DNA of 43,746 nucleotides from JANXLO01 sp038231295. GTDB taxonomy: Bacteria > Armatimonadota > Chthonomonadetes > Chthonomonadales > Chthonomonadaceae. Numbering within the stretch: the stretch's first letter is position 1; each line of letters begins with the position of its first letter. Position numbers and translations under genes: made by a program. Location of the stretch: assembly GCA_038231295.1 (NCBI GenBank), contig JBBRLP010000032.1, forward strand, positions 1 through 43,746. The letters run 5' to 3'. Shown piece by piece: positions 23,645-29,847 of the stretch. The notes beneath the pieces are model-generated. The model was not told the DNA's origin and made no database searches. It saw nothing but the letters and a program-made list of their open reading frames with translations.

Positions 23645-25215
23645 ACAGTTAAACCGCTGGCAGGAAGCGGGGCCAGTTCGACCCGGTAATTATCCTCTTG
23701 GGGAGAGATGGACTGCACGACTGCACAGAGCAAACGGTTCTTCTCGTCAATCAGCACGTCCTCACTGTAGAGAGCCGTTTCCACGTCTTTACATGCCTGC
23801 GCGATAATTCGAGCGGTATCGGACGGATCGAACACTTCTCCCGTATCTGGGGCTTGCAGGCCACTCAATCGCTGCTGAATCGCCTGCTTACGTTCTGCGA
23901 TCTCGGCAAAGAGGCTGTCGTAGATGGCAGGGTCCGCGCCTGCGGTGATACCGGCGATCTGGGCCTGAACCGTAGTCCGCTCTTTCACTTGAAGGGCTTT
24001 CAAGTCGGCACGCAGTCTTTCTCCTGCATCCCCGTTGGTCGTAATGCGTTGGCGGTTGGCGTAGACCCGCAACTGCGCTTCCAGCAGTTCTGGGCTTAAG
24101 GCCAGTTCCTTCACAGCCTCCAGAAGGAGACCCTCCACGACACTGCCGCGTGTATGCTTGCGATACGGGCAGAACGTCTCCTCATAGCAGCGATAGTAGA
24201 GAACGCCTTTCGAGTTTGCACCCTTCATTCGCTTGCCACAGTGAGGGCAGACTAGAAGACCGGAAAGCAAGTGCCTGCGACCGGGACGCCCGGAAAGTCG
24301 GGCGCGATTCGTGGCGAGACGCTCCTGACAGGCGTTCCAGGTGGCTTCGTCTACCAGGGCGGGAACGCCGATCAAAATGCACTCCGACGGATCACGCCAG
24401 CGCGTCACGCTCTTCGGCTTCACGCCCGGTTGTGTCCCTTCTTCTTGAGAGATGTATTCATGCCGCCCGACGTACACCTCGCCCTTATACGTAGGATTTT
24501 TGAGGATTCCCCGGATGACAACGGGTTTCCAGTAAGGCGCATCTCCCCGCGTGGCAACGCCGGATTGATCCAGCCAGATACCGAGACTTCGCAGTGAGTC
24601 ACCCGCCGCCGCCCGTGCAAACAACTGCCGCACAGTCACGGCCTCTTCCTCCACAATCTCATATTTGCCAACACGGTCTACCGGATAGAGACTGTTCAGA
24701 ACGTCCTTCGTCGTCACGATATGGTATCCAAAGGGCGACTTCGCACGATACGGCATGAGACCCTTTTCCGCGTTACGCTTTCGTCCCTGCATGGTGCGCT
24801 TGCGGATCAACTTCCGCTCATACTGGTCGAAACTGCCCTTGACGCCGAACATCAAGTCGCCCTCTTCGGTGTCTTCAATCGGCATATCGCAGATAATCAG
24901 TTTTGCTTTCGCCCGCTCGATACGCTTCTTGATCGCCTGCTGATGCTCCACGTCACGCGACAGGCGCGACAGACTGTAGACGATGAGCGTATCGGCATGA
25001 CCGTTTTCAATGTCACTCAATGCATTCTGAATGAGGAGGCGAGACAGATACCGCGCCCCGGAGACGCCTTCGTCCCGGTACGAGTTCACCACTTGCGCCC
25101 CAATGTCCGCAGCCTTCCGCAAACAGGCCAATTCCTGCGTCTCCAGACTGGTGCCGTTTTCCGCCTGATCTTCGGTGCTGACACGGGTATAAAGGATTGC
25201 CTTCGGTAAACTCAT
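23587..25215 (-). CDS. Large serine recombinase (integrase/excisionase of the element)
   Basis: 542 residues. The catalytic domain starts AILYTRVSTEDQAENGTSLE, with nucleophile Ser13, and continues with VYSLSRLSRDVEHQQA. The recombinase domain is SPFGYHIV to LKNPTYKGEVYVGRHEY, the zinc ribbon is LVCPHCGKRMKG with YYRCYEETFCPY, and a coiled-coil region follows (RLRADLKALQVKERT). It would join attP and attB and reverse this with a directionality factor. The last 19 or so residues are read from the host terminase sequence, so its natural C-terminus in the circular element differs. Its ATG overlaps the stop of the small zinc-finger gene (ATGA), so translation is coupled. Confidence 0.95.
   Translation of the reverse strand: MSLPKAILYTRVSTEDQAENGTSLETQELACLRKAADIGAQVVNSYRDEGVSGARYLSRLLIQNALSDIENGHADTLIVYSLSRLSRDVEHQQAIKKRIERAKAKLIICDMPIEDTEEGDLMFGVKGSFDQYERKLIRKRTMQGRKRNAEKGLMPYRAKSPFGYHIVTTKDVLNSLYPVDRVGKYEIVEEEAVTVRQLFARAAAGDSLRSLGIWLDQSGVATRGDAPYWKPVVIRGILKNPTYKGEVYVGRHEYISQEEGTQPGVKPKSVTRWRDPSECILIGVPALVDEATWNACQERLATNRARLSGRPGRRHLLSGLLVCPHCGKRMKGANSKGVLYYRCYEETFCPYRKHTRGSVVEGLLLEAVKELALSPELLEAQLRVYANRQRITTNGDAGERLRADLKALQVKERTTVQAQIAGITAGADPAIYDSLFAEIAERKQAIQQRLSGLQAPDTGEVFDPSDTARIIAQACKDVETALYSEDVLIDEKNRLLCAVVQSISPQEDNYRVELAPLPASGLTVSSVSTCRQVGAVVSTTLG
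23620..23665. other. Probable attachment junction (attL) of the inserted element
   Basis: Terminase coding sequence is recognisable up to GTGGAGACGCTGCT, ending at about 23643. From there rightwards the sequence fits only the recombinase gene. Large serine recombinases use a two-base crossover within a site of about 40 bases. The exact dinucleotide cannot be read without the other junction, which is outside the window. Confidence 0.7.
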
Positions 25216-25415
25216 TTCGACTCCGTTCCCTTCTTCCGTCCTGCGTTATACTTGTCGCCGTTGCGATCCCAAGCCGCTGCCTTCCGGCACGTCTCCGAAC
25301 AGTAGACCTTGATATTCGCTCCCTTGAATGCAGTGCGGCAGACCGGACAGGTATGCTCCACTAGGGGAATCTTCCGGGTGAAAGAGACGACTACTTCCTT
25401 GACTTGTTCACTCAT
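25212..25415 (-). CDS. Small zinc-finger protein coupled to the recombinase
   Basis: 67 residues with CPVCRTAFKGANIKVYCSET followed by CRKAAAWDRN, a four-cysteine ribbon seen in small phage and plasmid proteins and similar to the C-terminus of the protein at 22614. AGGAGG precedes the ATG. The TGA overlaps the recombinase ATG. A perfect inverted repeat covers its promoter region. By position it is a candidate regulator or recombination directionality factor, but that is inference only. The C-terminus is basic (NAGRKKGTESK). Confidence 0.7.
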   Translation of the reverse strand: MSEQVKEVVVSFTRKIPLVEHTCPVCRTAFKGANIKVYCSETCRKAAAWDRNGDKYNAGRKKGTESK

Positions 25416-25434
25416 AGCCCCTCCTAACTCGTGT

Positions 25435-25466
25435 TTTACAGTATATAGTATACCCTATACTGTAAA
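25435..25466 (-). promoter_or_regulatory. Operator-like perfect inverted repeat before the recombinase operon
   Basis: TTTACAGTATA (25435-25445) and TATACTGTAAA (25456-25466) are perfect 11-bp arms around a 10-base spacer, so half-site centres lie two helical turns apart on one face. The -10-like TATACT and a -35-like TTTACA of the leftward promoter are contained in the arms. This is the expected place for repression of integrase expression. Confidence 0.7.
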
Positions 25467-25580
25467 CAAATGTCTACAGGCTAGTAAATGAATTTGACGG
25501 TCTATTCTGGATCGCTTACCAGGATAGACCCCGCTAATTCCTCCACTAGCAACAACGGCTCTGCGTCCCTGTCACAGTCA

Positions 25581-25614
25581 AAACAAAAGCGGGCCACACA
25601 GCCCGCTTTTGTTT
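25581..25614. terminator. Bidirectional terminator, perfect 14-bp stem
   Basis: AAACAAAAGCGGGC and GCCCGCTTTTGTTT enclose loop CACACA. The outer A/T runs allow termination in both directions. It separates the leftward 26.0-kb operon from the recombinase operon. The rest of the 355-base gap holds the repeats at 25653-25769 and no gene I can support. Confidence 0.92.
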
Positions 25615-25638
25615 CTCTATCTCTTCCCTCTGAAAACA

Positions 25639-25769
25639 CTGACAAACCCGACAAACCTGACATTTGCGCCCTGTCTCACTCTCAAAACAGCCCGAATTGG
25701 CCGCGAAAATTTGTCGGGTTTGCCCGAAACGCACACAGAAACCCGACATTAAAACCCGACATTTGCGCC
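25639..25769. repeat. Iteron-like ACCCGACATTTGCGCC repeats
   Basis: AAACCTGACATTTGCGCC (25653-25670) and AAACCCGACATTTGCGCC (25752-25769) differ at one of 18 bases. Partial copies CTGACAAACC, CCCGACAAACC and ACCCGACATTAAAA and one reversed copy (AATTTGTCGGGTT, from 25709) lie between or beside them, giving about six copies of a CCCGACA core in 130 bases. It could be an origin, a protein-binding array or a regulatory site. Confidence 0.6.
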
Positions 25770-25770
25770 G

Positions 25771-26034
25771 TTAATTGCCAGATTCCGAGCTGCTGTCCTT
25801 GTGGCCTTGCTGTCGGATCGGAGCGAGAAGCGCACCGGGCCGGGTAGGGCGAACCGAAGGAGAGGGCCTCATAACGTCATTGCTGTTGCCGCCGTTCATC
25901 CCGCCGCCATTGCTGTGTATTTTGGAAGGCATGGAGGCCGCTGGCGGTGGCTTGCTTGCCTTCCCGAAGAGGGCGAAGACAAGCGCGGCCCCGAATATCA
26001 GGAGCAGCCCGACAAAGAACATTGTCCGTTTCAT
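25771..26034 (-). CDS. Small membrane-anchored protein, unknown
   Basis: 87 residues. An N-terminal hydrophobic helix (MFFVGLLLIFGAALVFALFG) is followed by a Pro/Ser/Gly/Asn-rich hydrophilic tail without recognisable domain. One end is therefore in the membrane and the tail probably outside. Its ATG overlaps the TGA of the upstream gene (ATGA), which supports that it is translated. It is the last gene of a three-gene leftward operon ending toward the terminator at 25581. Confidence 0.55.
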   Translation of the reverse strand: MKRTMFFVGLLLIFGAALVFALFGKASKPPPAASMPSKIHSNGGGMNGGNSNDVMRPSPSVRPTRPGALLAPIRQQGHKDSSSESGN

Positions 26035-26306
26035 TCTTCACACCCTCGTTCTGCAGCCGGAGCGCGAAGGTCTACCTTCAGAGTTGCAAGGTTAAAACGG
26101 TCTGGTACCGCTGTCTCGGCACTCATCAACTGTCCGTGTTTGACATTGGCCGCCCTGGTACAGAGCGACAGCGCCAACTGTCCCGCACGTTCTGTCTGGC
26201 CTGCTCCTGCTGCTCCCGCGATGCCGATGCAGGCGCGACGGACTTCTTCGGCAAACTCCACCAGTTCAGTATTCAGAATGATTCTCCGCTTCCTGTAGTG
26301 CCTCAT
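26031..26306 (-). CDS. Small protein, unknown
   Basis: 91 residues if started at the ATG at 26306 (MRHYRKRRIILNTELVEFAEEV); a TTG at 26324 is also possible. It has a basic N-terminus and a central helix, and no family is recognisable. No strong ribosome-binding site is seen. The tight ATGA link to the downstream gene and its place behind the AT-hook gene are the main support. Confidence 0.45.
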   Translation of the reverse strand: MRHYRKRRIILNTELVEFAEEVRRACIGIAGAAGAGQTERAGQLALSLCTRAANVKHGQLMSAETAVPDRFNLATLKVDLRAPAAERGCEE

Positions 26307-26334
26307 ATGGACGCTACACGCCAATTCCTGACGC

Positions 26335-26625
26335 CTACTCTGTCGGGGTATTGTTCTGTGCGTCTGTCTTCTTCGGTCGGCCTCGCGGTCGCTTGGGTGC
26401 TGTCACAATGCCTGAAGCCGCACGCTCTGCCCGCTCTCGCTCACGGCGCGCGGCCTGGGCGACGCGCAGGCGCTCTTTGTGTTCCTCACTCAGTGTCGCG
26501 CCGGTGCGAGCTTCCGTCGCATGGACGACCGTCGCACGTGACGCTGCCGTTTTCTTCTCTGTCTTGATAGAGCCGATGATAGACATCGCCTGCCGCACGA
26601 TCTCCTCTTTGTTAGGTTCTGCCAT
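26335..26625 (-). CDS. AT-hook-containing small protein
   Basis: 96 residues with GGGAGA upstream of the ATG. The C-terminal PKRPRGRPKK is a classic AT-hook (core R-G-R-P), which binds the minor groove of A/T-rich DNA. The middle is charged and helical (EEHKERLRVAQAARRERERAERAA). It is first in the leftward operon and transcribed from the operator-containing promoter at 26652-26680. A DNA-architectural or regulatory role is likely; the target is unknown. Confidence 0.65.
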   Translation of the reverse strand: MAEPNKEEIVRQAMSIIGSIKTEKKTAASRATVVHATEARTGATLSEEHKERLRVAQAARRERERAERAASGIVTAPKRPRGRPKKTDAQNNTPTE

Positions 26626-26651
26626 CTTCTAGTCTCCCTTCTATAATCACC

Positions 26652-26680
26652 AGTATACACCGTATCCGATGCCATGTCAA
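26652..26680 (-). promoter_or_regulatory. Leftward promoter with operator in its spacer
   Basis: On the minus strand TTGACA (26675-26680), 17 bases, TATACT (26652-26657). The spacer contains GATACGGT, the half-site of the operator at 26722-26742; over 21 bases the two sites agree at 15. It serves the AT-hook gene. Confidence 0.75.
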
Positions 26681-26716
26681 CAGGCGAATTATTTTCCTCA
26701 TTTGCCTTAAATACAC

Positions 26717-26769
26717 TTGACATACCGTATCAGATACGGTATAATATAATCAGTTCAGTCAACTGAACT
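26717..26769 (+). promoter_or_regulatory. Consensus promoter filled by a perfect operator, second palindrome at the start site
   Basis: TTGACA (26717-26722), 17 bases, TATAAT (26740-26745), perfect consensus. Arms ATACCGTATC (26722-26731) and GATACGGTAT (26733-26742) with one central A occupy the spacer and touch both boxes. A second perfect palindrome, AGTTCAGT and ACTGAACT (26752-26769), covers the probable transcription start. Such a promoter would be strong unless bound by a repressor. Confidence 0.85.
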
Positions 26770-26797
26770 ATTCCACTCTCAAAGGAGAAACCGAACG

Positions 26798-27142
26798 ATG
26801 CTTTCCTTACCAACCCCCCGCACAATCAATGAGGCCGACCGCCAGATTCGCACAGTCGAATATGCCCGGCAGATCATCGCAGAGGGGTACTCCTTCTGGC
26901 CGGACGAAGACCCCGAAATGGACATGGTCGCTATCAGCAAGCCGGGAACGCTCTGTGCCACCTACCTCCTCATGGAGAACGGCACCGCCTGCGACTGTCT
27001 GGACTTCCAGAAGCATCAGGACTACTGCAAGCACATCATCGCCTACAGCATCGTTCAGGCCGAGAACATTCCGACGATGGCCTCCACGAACCTGCAACTG
27101 CTCCGCGAGTTCGTTGCGAAACGGGACGCCGCCCAAGCCTGA
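26798..27142 (+). CDS. SWIM zinc-finger protein
   Basis: 114 residues; AGGAG lies before the ATG. The SWIM pattern C-x-C-x9-C-x-H is at Cys65, Cys67, Cys77 and His79 in CDCLDFQKHQDYCKH. SWIM domains bind DNA or proteins and occur in transposases, kinases and bacterial SNF2-linked proteins; a stand-alone small SWIM protein in a phage operon has no assigned role. It is first in the rightward operon under the operator-filled promoter, so it is probably made when the repressor is lost. Confidence 0.75.
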   Translation: MLSLPTPRTINEADRQIRTVEYARQIIAEGYSFWPDEDPEMDMVAISKPGTLCATYLLMENGTACDCLDFQKHQDYCKHIIAYSIVQAENIPTMASTNLQLLREFVAKRDAAQA

Positions 27143-27152
27143 AAACGAAAGA

Positions 27153-27218
27153 GGGCTTAGATAGACGCCAATCTACCTAAGCCCCGGAACCGCAGAGAAA
27201 TCACTGCCCTGCGGTTCC
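27153..27218 (+). other. Two tandem hairpins between the SWIM gene and the next gene
   Basis: Hairpin 1: GGGCTTAG with CTAAGCCC, extended by ATAGA/TCTAC to 12 of 13 pairs (27153-27184), loop CGCCAA. Hairpin 2: GGAACCGCAG and CTGCGGTTCC, a perfect 10-bp stem (27186-27218). Neither has a T run. They may protect mRNA ends or set relative expression. Confidence 0.75.
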
Positions 27219-27241
27219 ATTCTACCCCGAAAGGAACCCAC

Positions 27242-27472
27242 ATGAAAAGCACTTGGGATACCCGCATTCTTCCTGTCGAACCGACAACCGTTCTGCTGAC
27301 TCTGGCCGGACAGGCCGAAGCCGAGCGTATCGAGGCCGCAGTCGACTCCTACCGTATCGAAAAGCGGTGCGACGGTCGCACCTGGGCCCTCTACGATGCC
27401 GACGGCGAACTGGTTGCAGTCACGCTCTACAAGAAGGGCGCCGAAGAAGTCAAGCGACGCCTCACCGCCTGA
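27242..27472 (+). CDS. Small protein, unknown
   Basis: 76 residues with AAAGGAA before the ATG. The sequence RIEAAVDSYRIEKRCDGRTWALYDADGELVAVTLYKKGAEEVKRRL looks like a compact alpha-beta domain with a strand pair and a C-terminal helix. No family is recognised. It is flanked on both sides by strong RNA hairpins in the operon of the SWIM and Gam-like genes. Confidence 0.65.
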   Translation: MKSTWDTRILPVEPTTVLLTLAGQAEAERIEAAVDSYRIEKRCDGRTWALYDADGELVAVTLYKKGAEEVKRRLTA

Positions 27473-27481
27473 AACCGTTCC

Positions 27482-27512
27482 GACAGAGCAGGCAGTAGAT
27501 GCCTGCTCTGTC
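27482..27512 (+). other. Intergenic hairpin, perfect 13-bp stem
   Basis: GACAGAGCAGGCA and TGCCTGCTCTGTC around loop GTAGA, 10 bases past the preceding stop codon, with no T run after it. Confidence 0.8.
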
Positions 27513-27536
27513 CTTCCGATACGAAAGAGAGACCCC

Positions 27537-28046
27537 ATGCAGACCGTTGACATTCACCCGCAAGAGACGCCCGAAGCGTCCACCTTCTGTATTGATAGCG
27601 ACCGTGCCGCCGACTGGCTTCTTGCCCGGTACGCCGCCATTGACGCCGAGATCGCGCTCGTCGAGGCCCAGGCCGCCGATGTCGTCAAGCGCCTGCGTTC
27701 CGACCGGGAGCGGCTGGAATACCTATTCGGTGGACAACTGGAGCAGTACGTTCGGCAGCGTCTCGCCGCCGATCCTGCGGGCAGACGCTCTCTCATCCTT
27801 CTGCACGGCACCTGTCAGTTCCGCACCGTTCCCGCCTCTGTAAAGGTTTACGAACCGACTGTGGCCCTGCTGTGGGCCAGAGAGCATCGGCCCGACCTCG
27901 TGTTAACCACCACACGGGAGGAAGTAGATACCCATGCGTACCGGGAAATCGCGGTCGCCGCGTTGGAGACGACCGGCGAGATCCTGCCCGGCTGTATGCA
28001 GAGTGCGGCGAAGGAAACCTTCACCCTCAAGTTCGGCAGTAAGTAG
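27537..28046 (+). CDS. Gam-like host-nuclease inhibitor
   Basis: 169 residues from the ATG at 27537. A long helical N-terminal half (ADWLLARYAAIDAEIALVEAQ and ERLEYLFGGQLEQYVRQRL) is followed by the beta segment RRSLILLHGTCQFRTVPASVKVYE and a C-terminal ETFTLKFG. This matches the layout of Mu Gam-type proteins, which bind double-stranded DNA ends and block RecBCD-type nucleases, the bacterial counterpart of Ku. The assignment is by pattern, not alignment. It is third in the rightward operon; a strong terminator follows. Confidence 0.6.
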   Translation: MQTVDIHPQETPEASTFCIDSDRAADWLLARYAAIDAEIALVEAQAADVVKRLRSDRERLEYLFGGQLEQYVRQRLAADPAGRRSLILLHGTCQFRTVPASVKVYEPTVALLWAREHRPDLVLTTTREEVDTHAYREIAVAALETTGEILPGCMQSAAKETFTLKFGSK

Positions 28047-28051
28047 CGCAG

Positions 28052-28084
28052 AGCGGCCCTTCCTCACAGACAGGAAGGGCCGCT
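28052..28084 (+). terminator. Terminator-like hairpin after the Gam-like gene
   Basis: AGCGGCCCTTCCT (28052-28064) and AGGAAGGGCCGCT (28072-28084), a perfect 13-bp stem, loop CACAGAC, followed by TTCTGCG. The T run is short. Confidence 0.75.
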
Positions 28085-28204
28085 TTCTGCGTCGGCACCG
28101 GCTAGATTGCTTTCTTGGGGTACAGCAACGATTGCTTCATTTTTTGGCCACAAGCGAAATCAGTAGACAATTGATAGTCGAAGCGGATTGGAAGCGGTTC
28201 ACCA

Positions 28205-28293
28205 TGGCCGAAAACTATAGTTTTCGGCCAGTCTCCTTTTGCCATCACTTTCGAGAGTAAAATCGCGGCAATATTCAGACGGGTTTTCGGCCA
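28205..28293. promoter_or_regulatory. 26-bp perfect palindrome plus a further half-site (candidate origin, parS-like or operator site)
   Basis: The arms TGGCCGAAAACTA and TAGTTTTCGGCCA form a gapless perfect palindrome at 28205-28230. The half-site TTTTCGGCCA recurs at 28284-28293, and a weaker TTTTTTGGCCA lies near 28140. The gap 28085-28338 has no gene; it separates the rightward Gam-like operon from the end of the long leftward operon, so it is not an obvious promoter position. Confidence 0.6.
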
Positions 28294-28338
28294 CCCTGCT
28301 ACAGTGATAACTCAGGAGGGAGGAGGGGAAGGAAGGGG

Positions 28339-29091
28339 TTACTCCGTGGCGCCAACGGCTTTGAGAAGGCGGATAACTTTGGACGGGCTTGGATTGTTGG
28401 AATTGGATTGAAGAGCACGACCCAGGGTGGACGCATCTCTTAGCGGCGTATTACCGTACCGATCTTTCAAGTTCGGATTGGCGTGATAGTTAAGAAGCAT
28501 CCTGACTGCCTCGGGCTTCTCGCCCACTGCCGCATTATGCAAAGCGGTTCCCCCATTGTTGTCCAGCGCGCCGATGGCCGCCCCGTGTTTCAAAACAAAC
28601 GCCATATGTTCCGTATGCCCGTAATACGACGCACGCATCAGGACGGTCGAGCCATCGTCGTCTCTGGCATCGACATTCGCTCCATGTACTAGCATTATCT
28701 GTTTCAACTCTGTTAGTCGAGGATCGCGCATAAGGTTTGGGGGAATATAGTGATCACCGATATCTTCCGGGTAGTATTCCCCAAAGGTCACCATAAACGC
28801 CGTTGGACTTCGTTTCGACGATGGGGTGGAATGAAAGATCACCTGTTTTAGAAATTCCTGCCATGTAAGGAGCGGTTGTGGTTTCACCCGCGTATTCGGA
28901 TCGGCTCCCGCTTCGACTAATTTCAACGCCCGCTGAAAGTCTCCTTTACTAAGCGAGTCGATCAACGCCTGGTTCATCTGATCCTGGCGCTCCTCATTCT
29001 TCACCCACAGAAAGAAGGCCAGCGACAGACCACCGACCACCAGTAGGACGGAAGCGAGAAGAGCATAGCGTTTGCGGATTTGCGTTTTCAT
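28339..29091 (-). CDS. Membrane-anchored ankyrin-repeat protein
   Basis: 250 residues. One N-terminal transmembrane helix, YALLASVLLVVGGLSLAFFLWV, anchors an extracytoplasmic domain with ankyrin repeats: FQRALKLVEAGADPNTR, LKQIMLVHGANVDARDDDGSTVLMRASYYGH, EHMAFVLKHGAAIGALDNNGGTALHNAAV and AVRMLLNYHANPNLKDRYGNTPLRDAS. An unrelated insert of about 50 residues follows the first repeat. Ankyrin proteins bind other proteins; in prophages they often are cargo acting on the host. It is last in the long leftward operon, 13 bases after the preceding gene. Confidence 0.85.
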   Translation of the reverse strand: MKTQIRKRYALLASVLLVVGGLSLAFFLWVKNEERQDQMNQALIDSLSKGDFQRALKLVEAGADPNTRVKPQPLLTWQEFLKQVIFHSTPSSKRSPTAFMVTFGEYYPEDIGDHYIPPNLMRDPRLTELKQIMLVHGANVDARDDDGSTVLMRASYYGHTEHMAFVLKHGAAIGALDNNGGTALHNAAVGEKPEAVRMLLNYHANPNLKDRYGNTPLRDASTLGRALQSNSNNPSPSKVIRLLKAVGATE

Positions 29092-29104
29092 GCAGTAGCA
29101 TTCG

Positions 29105-29509
29105 CTACTCGCCGCCGGATTTCCTTATGGCCCGCACAATGAAGCAATCGTTGTTGTACCCCTTCTTCTGCGGGAGCAGAGCGAGCCGCTTTTCGATCTC
29201 TTCCGCCGACAGAGGTCTGGTCACCGGGTACTCCGGCGCAAGATCGGCCCGCCAGTAGCTGACGGCTGAGATCCACATATACAGGTTCGGGTGTTCCTCC
29301 AGCGGATACGCGGCTAGCACGGCGTCGTTGTCACCTTCCAACCAGAGCGTAAGATACTTGAGCAGTACCTCACTGTCCTGCCCTAGCGGAACCCGCTCGA
29401 AGCAGTCCCACAAGTACACGGCGTGCTGCTGGTCTTTCGTCTCCTGCCCTCGCCGCCGGAGTGCCTCCGTTTTGCTCTGAACCCGTTTCAACCGCTCTTG
29501 CAGTCTCAT
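29105..29509 (-). CDS. Phage-type protein, unknown
   Basis: 134 residues from the ATG at 29509, with GAAGAGGG upstream. The N-terminus is helical and charged (MRLQERLKRVQSKTEALRRRG). The centre, YLWDCFERVPLGQDSEVLLKYLTLWLEGD, and the Pro-rich PLSAEEIEKRLALLPQKKG follow. No family is recognised. Its ATG overlaps the stop of the upstream gene (ATGA), so it is translationally coupled to the gene behind the TerS-like gene. Confidence 0.6.
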   Translation of the reverse strand: MRLQERLKRVQSKTEALRRRGQETKDQQHAVYLWDCFERVPLGQDSEVLLKYLTLWLEGDNDAVLAAYPLEEHPNLYMWISAVSYWRADLAPEYPVTRPLSAEEIEKRLALLPQKKGYNNDCFIVRAIRKSGGE

Positions 29510-29847
29510 CGCTTGCCCTCTTCCCGCAAGGCGCGTCGGACCGTGGCGCGTATCTCCGTCCGCCTTACCTCCTGCTCCTGGATCTTCCAGCAAGCGACCA
29601 GCAGTTCCTCCGGTAGGAGAGGCAGCAACTCTTCGTTGCAACGGTCCATGACGCCTTCATCAAAGTTCGGTAGGGTGTTCAGTACCGCAAAGACCTCCGG
29701 TGCCGACTTGCAGAGCCGTATTCTTTCAGACGCCTCCTGTATCTGACCCTCCACGGTCGCCGGGTCGGTCAGGGTTTCCCACTCCCGAACGGTCAGTAAC
29801 AGCCGCACCGACTGCTCCGCTGTCACGAACCGCGCACCGAGTGTCAT
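29506..29847 (-). CDS. Phage-type protein, unknown
   Basis: 113 residues from the ATG at 29847, which overlaps the TerS-like gene's stop as ATGA; its own stop overlaps the next start in the same way. Predicted mostly helical (VEGQIQEASERIRLCK, LPLLPEELLVACWKIQEQEVRR). No family is recognised. A partner of the TerS-like protein is possible from its position, nothing more. Confidence 0.6.
   Translation of the reverse strand: MTLGARFVTAEQSVRLLLTVREWETLTDPATVEGQIQEASERIRLCKSAPEVFAVLNTLPNFDEGVMDRCNEELLPLLPEELLVACWKIQEQEVRRTEIRATVRRALREEGKR

Noticed and set aside
25546..25749. 67-codon minus-strand frame with CQVCRVCQCF
   Set aside because: It overlaps the 14-bp-stem terminator and the CCCGACA repeats, and its cysteines arise from the repeat sequence; no ribosome-binding site.
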